Source of the DNA: Chitinophagaceae bacterium UBA2793
GTDB taxonomy: Bacteria > Bacteroidota > Bacteroidia > Chitinophagales > Chitinophagaceae
Assembly: GCA_002352045.1 (NCBI GenBank)
Contig: DEHT01000058.1
Coordinates: 1 to 26,360, forward strand
Direction of reading: 5' to 3'
Length of the DNA: 26,360 nucleotides
Made by a program: the position numbers and the translations under genes. Positions 22,752-26,360 of this stretch are shown here, one piece after another; positions within the stretch are counted from its first letter, which is position 1; each line of letters starts with the position of its first letter. A model generated the notes under the pieces. It searched no databases, was not told where the DNA came from, and saw nothing but the letters and a program-made list of their open reading frames with translations.

Positions 22752-25493
22752 ATGCCATACTTTTTTTATTACCTGCTAAAAGTAATTATCTGCTCTACCG
22801 TATTATTTGCTTATTACCATTTATTCCTGCGTAATAAAGTATATCATGCCTATAACAGGTTTTACCTGCTTGCTTCCACAACAATTTCATTGATAGTTCC
22901 CTTTATTAATTTTAATGTATTGTTTAGTACAGAGCGAACTGCAAGTGCGCCCATACAATTGCTGCAAGTGGTAAACAGTAGCGATGAATATTTAGAAGAA
23001 GTAATAATCCGCTCTAATAACCATTCGCTTACCGGCAGCCAATGGATGTTGATTTGCTACAGCCTGGTCTCCTTAATTTTATTGCTGGGCTTAATAAAAC
23101 TTTGGGTGCATCTATATGGCATTATCAAGCGTAGCCATCAGCAAACAATAAACAATGTTGTATTTGTAGAAAGCAATGCCAAAGGCACACCGTTTTCTTT
23201 TTTCTGTTTTATTTTTTGGAACAATGCTATTGATATTAACAGCGTTAATGGCAAACGCATTCTTACCCACGAAATAGCACATGTAAAAGAAAAGCACAGT
23301 TACGATAAACTGTACATAAATTTTTTACTCATTTTTTTCTGGATTAATCCCATTTTTTGGTTTATTAAAAAAGAGCTAAGCCTCATTCATGAGTTTATAG
23401 CCGATAAAAAAGCCATTGAAGATAATGATGCAGGGGCCCTTGCAGCCATGATTATTCAAAGTGCTTATCCACATCATTCGTACCTGCTGAGCAACCATTT
23501 TTTTTATTCACCTGTTAAAAGAAGATTGAAAATGCTTTCAAAATACAAAAATTCAAAAGCGGGTTATTTCTACAGAATATTAGCCTTGCCGGTTGTACTG
23601 TTTTTAATAGCGGTACTTACCATAAAAGCAAAATCGGGCATTAGTGAAATGTTGAACCCCTCAAAAAAAATTACCGTAGTTATTGATGCAGGCCATGGCG
23701 GTACCGATGGCGGTGCAACTGCATCCGACAATATAACTATGGAAAAAGCTATTACGCTTTCGCTTGTTAATAAAATTAAAGAGCTCAACACTTACTCAAA
23801 TATTAATTTGGTATTTACAAGGGAGACAGACGTTTATCAACATCCAAAAGAGAAAGCTGCCATTTCTAGAGCAGCTTCGCCCGACTTGTTTATTAGCATT
23901 CATGCTGCAAGCAGCCCGGGCAACCACCAAACAAAATGGTCGGGTTTAGAAGTGTTTGTTGCCAGGGATTCTTTTCAAAATAGTTTTGGCAGTAAATTAT
24001 TTGCATCTTCCTTAATTCAGCAATTCAATAATGGGAATTATAAATTGGCTATTGCAAAAAATCCTATACAAAGTAAAAATAGAATTCATGTATTACAGGC
24101 ATTGGAATGCCCATCGGTATTAATTGAAGCGGGCTATTTGAATAATCCCGGCGACTTTAAATATCTGCAATCTGAAGAAGGCCAAAATGCATTTGCTAAA
24201 AATGTTTTGGCAGCAATTGCAGTATATGCACAAAACATGCAGCTATTAGTTAATGAAAAACAAGATACCATTCCATCATTAGACCTAGGTAGTTATAAAG
24301 GCGTAAAAATTACCGGAATAATGGTAAAAGAAAGAAGCAATAAAATAGTTGTAAGCTTAATAAACGGAAAAAAAATAACAATGACCGCTGCCGAAGCACA
24401 AAAAGAAGGAATTATCCCTCCTCCTCCACCGCCGCCACCTGTAGCACCTCCACCACCTCCTCCGCTTCCACCTCCGCCACCACCGCCTCCGGCAAAACCC
24501 GAATCGGATTTAACTGAAGTGGTGGTAGTAGGCTATCCCAAAGCCAATGGCAACGAGGTACCTATTTCAACCGATGCCAGCCATTATTTTAATGGCAATG
24601 TAAAAACTATTAATGGCGAAAAGCCTACTATAATTTTGGAAGGCAAAGCCATTACTTACGAGAAAATGAAAGCAATTAATCCCAACAGCATTGATAGGAT
24701 AAATGTTTTAAAAGGAGTTAATGCTACTAATAAGTACGGTGATGAAGTTAAAAACGGAGTGATTGAAATATTTTTAAAAGGGGATGTTCAGTTTGACGGT
24801 AATGATCAATTTTCGGTAGATGGAAAAATACTTACAAGAAATAAGGGAAACAAAGCACTTTACATTGGAGTAGAAAACATTTTACATATAACTGGTAATA
24901 CAGGAAAGGTATTAGCCGTATTATCCAACGAAGGTTCTGCTATGGGGAACATTAGTAATGCTTCGGGCAAATGGATTGCAAAATTTACTTCTACCGGAAA
25001 TGCTGTTATTAGAATAATGGACGCAGCTACTGGCAAAACTTTATCCATGTATAATTTTTTAGTTGAAAAACTTACGGACGAAACGAAAGATTATAACTCC
25101 TTCATAACTACTCTTGCACTTAATGAAATTACTTTTACCAAAGTAGAAGAATCAGCCAGTTTTCCCGGAGGCACTGAAGCCTGGACAAAATATTTACAAA
25201 AAAAACTAAAAGTAAATACACCTTTAGATGAAGGATGGGCCGAGGGCACTTATCGGATAATAGTACAATTTACGGTAGATATTAATGGCACTATTGATAA
25301 CATATCTACCTTAAACTACAAAGATTCTAAAACTGCTCAAACATGTATTGACCTTATTAAAAATGGGCCAAAGTGGATTCCGGCCAGGCAAAATGGCCGT
25401 GCTGTACGATCTATTCGCAAACAACCCATTACGTTTGTAATAGAAGAACAGGATGAAGAACCCAAACCTTCTGCACCTATTACAAAAAGTTAA
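22752..25493 (+). CDS. BlaR1-like M56 metallopeptidase fused to amidase, TonB-plug-like, GldM-like and TonB C-terminal domains
   Basis: The product is 913 aa. Membrane segments lie at about 5-25, 36-58, 98-118, 188-206 and 273-292. The M56 protease motif is HEIAH (His173, Glu174, His177) with HEFIADKKAI (Glu214, Asp218) downstream. After the last helix comes an Amidase_3 domain (about 305-495) with all expected residues: His315 in DAGHGG, Glu331, His384 in SIHA and the catalytic Glu459 in LIEAG. Residues 556-580 hold 22 prolines. Next are a TonB-plug-like stretch (586-676, LTEVVVVGY and INVLKGVNATNKYG), a GldM-C-like beta domain (about 684-775, NKALYIGVENILHI) and a TonB C-terminal domain (797-897, SFPGGTEAW and KWIPARQNG). 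It is encoded 35 bp after the blaI-type gene. By family logic the M56 part cleaves the repressor while the periplasmic part senses. That the sensor is an amidase is my inference from the domain order. Confidence 0.9.
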   Translation: MPYFFYYLLKVIICSTVLFAYYHLFLRNKVYHAYNRFYLLASTTISLIVPFINFNVLFSTERTASAPIQLLQVVNSSDEYLEEVIIRSNNHSLTGSQWMLICYSLVSLILLLGLIKLWVHLYGIIKRSHQQTINNVVFVESNAKGTPFSFFCFIFWNNAIDINSVNGKRILTHEIAHVKEKHSYDKLYINFLLIFFWINPIFWFIKKELSLIHEFIADKKAIEDNDAGALAAMIIQSAYPHHSYLLSNHFFYSPVKRRLKMLSKYKNSKAGYFYRILALPVVLFLIAVLTIKAKSGISEMLNPSKKITVVIDAGHGGTDGGATASDNITMEKAITLSLVNKIKELNTYSNINLVFTRETDVYQHPKEKAAISRAASPDLFISIHAASSPGNHQTKWSGLEVFVARDSFQNSFGSKLFASSLIQQFNNGNYKLAIAKNPIQSKNRIHVLQALECPSVLIEAGYLNNPGDFKYLQSEEGQNAFAKNVLAAIAVYAQNMQLLVNEKQDTIPSLDLGSYKGVKITGIMVKERSNKIVVSLINGKKITMTAAEAQKEGIIPPPPPPPPVAPPPPPPLPPPPPPPPAKPESDLTEVVVVGYPKANGNEVPISTDASHYFNGNVKTINGEKPTIILEGKAITYEKMKAINPNSIDRINVLKGVNATNKYGDEVKNGVIEIFLKGDVQFDGNDQFSVDGKILTRNKGNKALYIGVENILHITGNTGKVLAVLSNEGSAMGNISNASGKWIAKFTSTGNAVIRIMDAATGKTLSMYNFLVEKLTDETKDYNSFITTLALNEITFTKVEESASFPGGTEAWTKYLQKKLKVNTPLDEGWAEGTYRIIVQFTVDINGTIDNISTLNYKDSKTAQTCIDLIKNGPKWIPARQNGRAVRSIRKQPITFVIEEQDEEPKPSAPITKS

Positions 25494-25546
25494 ACCAACT
25501 TTTAAGCTGTAATAAAAGAGATAACCCAGTTACAAAAAAACATATT

Positions 25547-25578
25547 AAAGCTGTTGAATTAGTTTCAACGGCTTTTTT
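25547..25578 (+). terminator. Rho-independent terminator after the M56 fusion gene
   Basis: AAAGC-T-GTTGAA (25547-25558) pairs with TTCAAC-G-GCTTT (25564-25575), with one internal T/G mismatch and a 5-nt loop, followed by T residues. It lies 54 bp after the stop codon. Confidence 0.85.
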
Positions 25579-25648
25579 ATTTTTAAATTTTATGGTCGAA
25601 ATAATTAGAATGCAATTTCGTTATCTTCATTACATAAAAATATCCAAC

Positions 25649-26146
25649 ATGAAATCGGCATTGCTCAGTACTTTACTTATTGTAATTTTTCAAACCATCG
25701 TTTTTGCACAATCTGCTTCTATACCCGTGCCTGCCCCTTTAAATACTGCAACAAAGGCAACAGCAATAAAAATTACGGGGGAAGGAAATGGATTTGCACT
25801 CGGCTTAAAAGTACCATCAGCAATCATTAGCATTGATACCAGCATTAAAGTGGCGCCCAACTTTGCATACCTCAGTATTGAAATGGAAGAAATAACCGGC
25901 TCATCCCTGGTAGAAATAATGAATGGTAGCACTTACTTTTGGGTAAATGATAAAGCAGGTAAGCCTATAAAAATTGGCCTAAAATTTTTGAAAAAAATAA
26001 AAAGCACAATGGAAAACAACAATGTACTATTTGTTGCCAAAATTCCATTTAAAATAGAAACAGATAAAAACCCCTATACCGTAAGGTTTCGCTGGATTGG
26101 CCCCGATAAAAAGAAAATGATTGATTATACCGTATTGGTAAAATAA
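25649..26146 (+). CDS. Secreted protein of unknown function
   Basis: The product is 165 aa from the ATG at 25649, which begins directly on a signal peptide (MKSALLSTLLIVIFQTIVFA, cut before Gln21). An in-frame ATG at 25592 would add 19 residues in front of it and lies just past the preceding terminator, so I reject it. The mature part is beta-rich: alternating strands such as FAYLSIEMEEITG, STYFWVNDKAGKPIKIGLKF and NPYTVRFRWIGPDKKK, which suggests a small beta-sandwich. No Cys, metal motif or lipobox is present. I do not recognise a family. It follows the M56 fusion gene on the same strand but is separated by a terminator, so a link to that system is only positional. Confidence 0.7.
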   Translation: MKSALLSTLLIVIFQTIVFAQSASIPVPAPLNTATKATAIKITGEGNGFALGLKVPSAIISIDTSIKVAPNFAYLSIEMEEITGSSLVEIMNGSTYFWVNDKAGKPIKIGLKFLKKIKSTMENNNVLFVAKIPFKIETDKNPYTVRFRWIGPDKKKMIDYTVLVK

Positions 26147-26180
26147 TATGTAATACTTACTCACCCAATATTACCCCAAT

Positions 26181-26204
26181 AAAAAAGCGAACCCCTGGTT
26201 CGCT
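26181..26204 (-). terminator. Rho-independent terminator after the PID-CTERM-like gene
   Basis: On the minus strand AGCGAACC (26197-26204) and GGTTCGCT (26186-26193) form an 8-bp perfect stem with a 3-nt loop, followed by a T run (26181-26186). It lies 33 bp past the stop of the gene cut by the right edge. Confidence 0.85.
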
Positions 26205-26236
26205 AAATATTTTTAGGAGATGAATATGAGATAATA

Positions 26237-26360
26237 CTATTTTACTGCCTTTCTTCTATCATAAGCCTTTTTTGCTCCCAAGCCAATACCTGCTGCAATT
26301 AATAAACTCAGTCCGCCATCAATAGGACATTCAATATCCGGACTGGTGCATGGGTCGCCC
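26237..26360 (-). CDS. C-terminus of a protein with a PID-CTERM-like sorting tail, partial at right edge
   Basis: Forty codons and a TAG stop are visible; the N-terminus is outside the window. The visible end reads DPCTSPDIECPIDGGLSLLI, then AAGIGLGAKKAYDRRKAVK. It has a Cys-rich stretch, the signature CPIDGG, a short hydrophobic helix and a basic tail. This tripartite form fits the PID-CTERM type of C-terminal sorting tail seen in Bacteroidota, which is thought to anchor or route exported proteins. The function of the missing part cannot be told; many such proteins are small and consist of little beyond a signal peptide and this tail. A terminator follows on the minus strand. Confidence 0.8.
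   Translation of the reverse strand, partial: GDPCTSPDIECPIDGGLSLLIAAGIGLGAKKAYDRRKAVK

Noticed and set aside
22752..25493. Two separate genes (protease and amidase) joined by error
   Set aside because: The frame is continuous through the junction with no internal stop, and the last membrane helix (273-292) leads directly into the amidase in the topology expected for a periplasmic sensor.
25592..25648. Longer N-terminus for the secreted protein (ATG at 25592)
   Set aside because: It starts just after the terminator of the upstream gene and buries the signal peptide behind 19 residues.

Overview
The window is AT-rich bacterial chromosome that looks like Bacteroidota, probably the Chitinophagaceae/Chitinophagales group. 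This placement is an inference. It rests on -7 promoter elements of the TAnnTTTG type, signal peptides that end in A-Q, almost no Shine-Dalgarno sequences, a large SprA-like outer-membrane protein, a BlaR1-like protein carrying TonB-plug-like and TonB C-terminal domains, a PID-CTERM-like sorting tail, and the dnaE-trxA gene order. There are no rRNA or tRNA genes, insertion sequences, phage genes or CRISPR arrays. Most of the window is core genome.

Layout from left to right: (1) a cation/proton antiporter cut by the left edge, an outer-membrane barrel protein of 1169 aa and a secreted NlpC/P60 hydrolase, all on the minus strand; (2) a 508-bp divergent spacer, then dnaE and trxA on the plus strand with a strong terminator; (3) a minus-strand group with a possible 62-aa ORF, an azurin-type copper lipoprotein, a small secreted protein with a Cys/Pro repeat tail, and a NupG-type nucleoside transporter; (4) mqnE (futalosine route to menaquinone) facing a two-domain M16 peptidase across a bidirectional terminator; (5) a tightly packed plus-strand operon for glycan synthesis (WbpB-like dehydrogenase, WbpI/WecB-like epimerase, two glycosyltransferases), in which the last three genes start with TTG, TTG and GTG; (6) ftsE on the minus strand without ftsX; (7) a BlaI-type repressor followed by a 913-aa BlaR1-like fusion protein; (8) a secreted protein of unknown function and, cut by the right edge, a protein with a PID-CTERM-like tail.

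The most unusual element is the blaI / M56-fusion pair at 22307-25493. The membrane metalloprotease of the BlaR1/MecR1 type carries, in place of the beta-lactam sensor, a complete N-acetylmuramoyl-L-alanine amidase domain, a proline-rich spacer, a TonB-plug-like segment, a GldM-C-like domain and a TonB C-terminal domain. In front of blaI lie three half-sites, TTAGTT / AACTAA / TTAGTT, spaced exactly 10 bp apart over the likely promoter. My inference is a cell-wall- or envelope-responsive signalling system in which the sensor may itself bind or cut peptidoglycan.

Other points to check are a Crp/Fnr-like palindrome placed about 41 bp upstream of the likely azurin transcription start, the 12-residue NMPC repeats in a small secreted protein, DnaA-box-like motifs in three intergenic regions, and an EF-hand-spaced loop in the large barrel protein.
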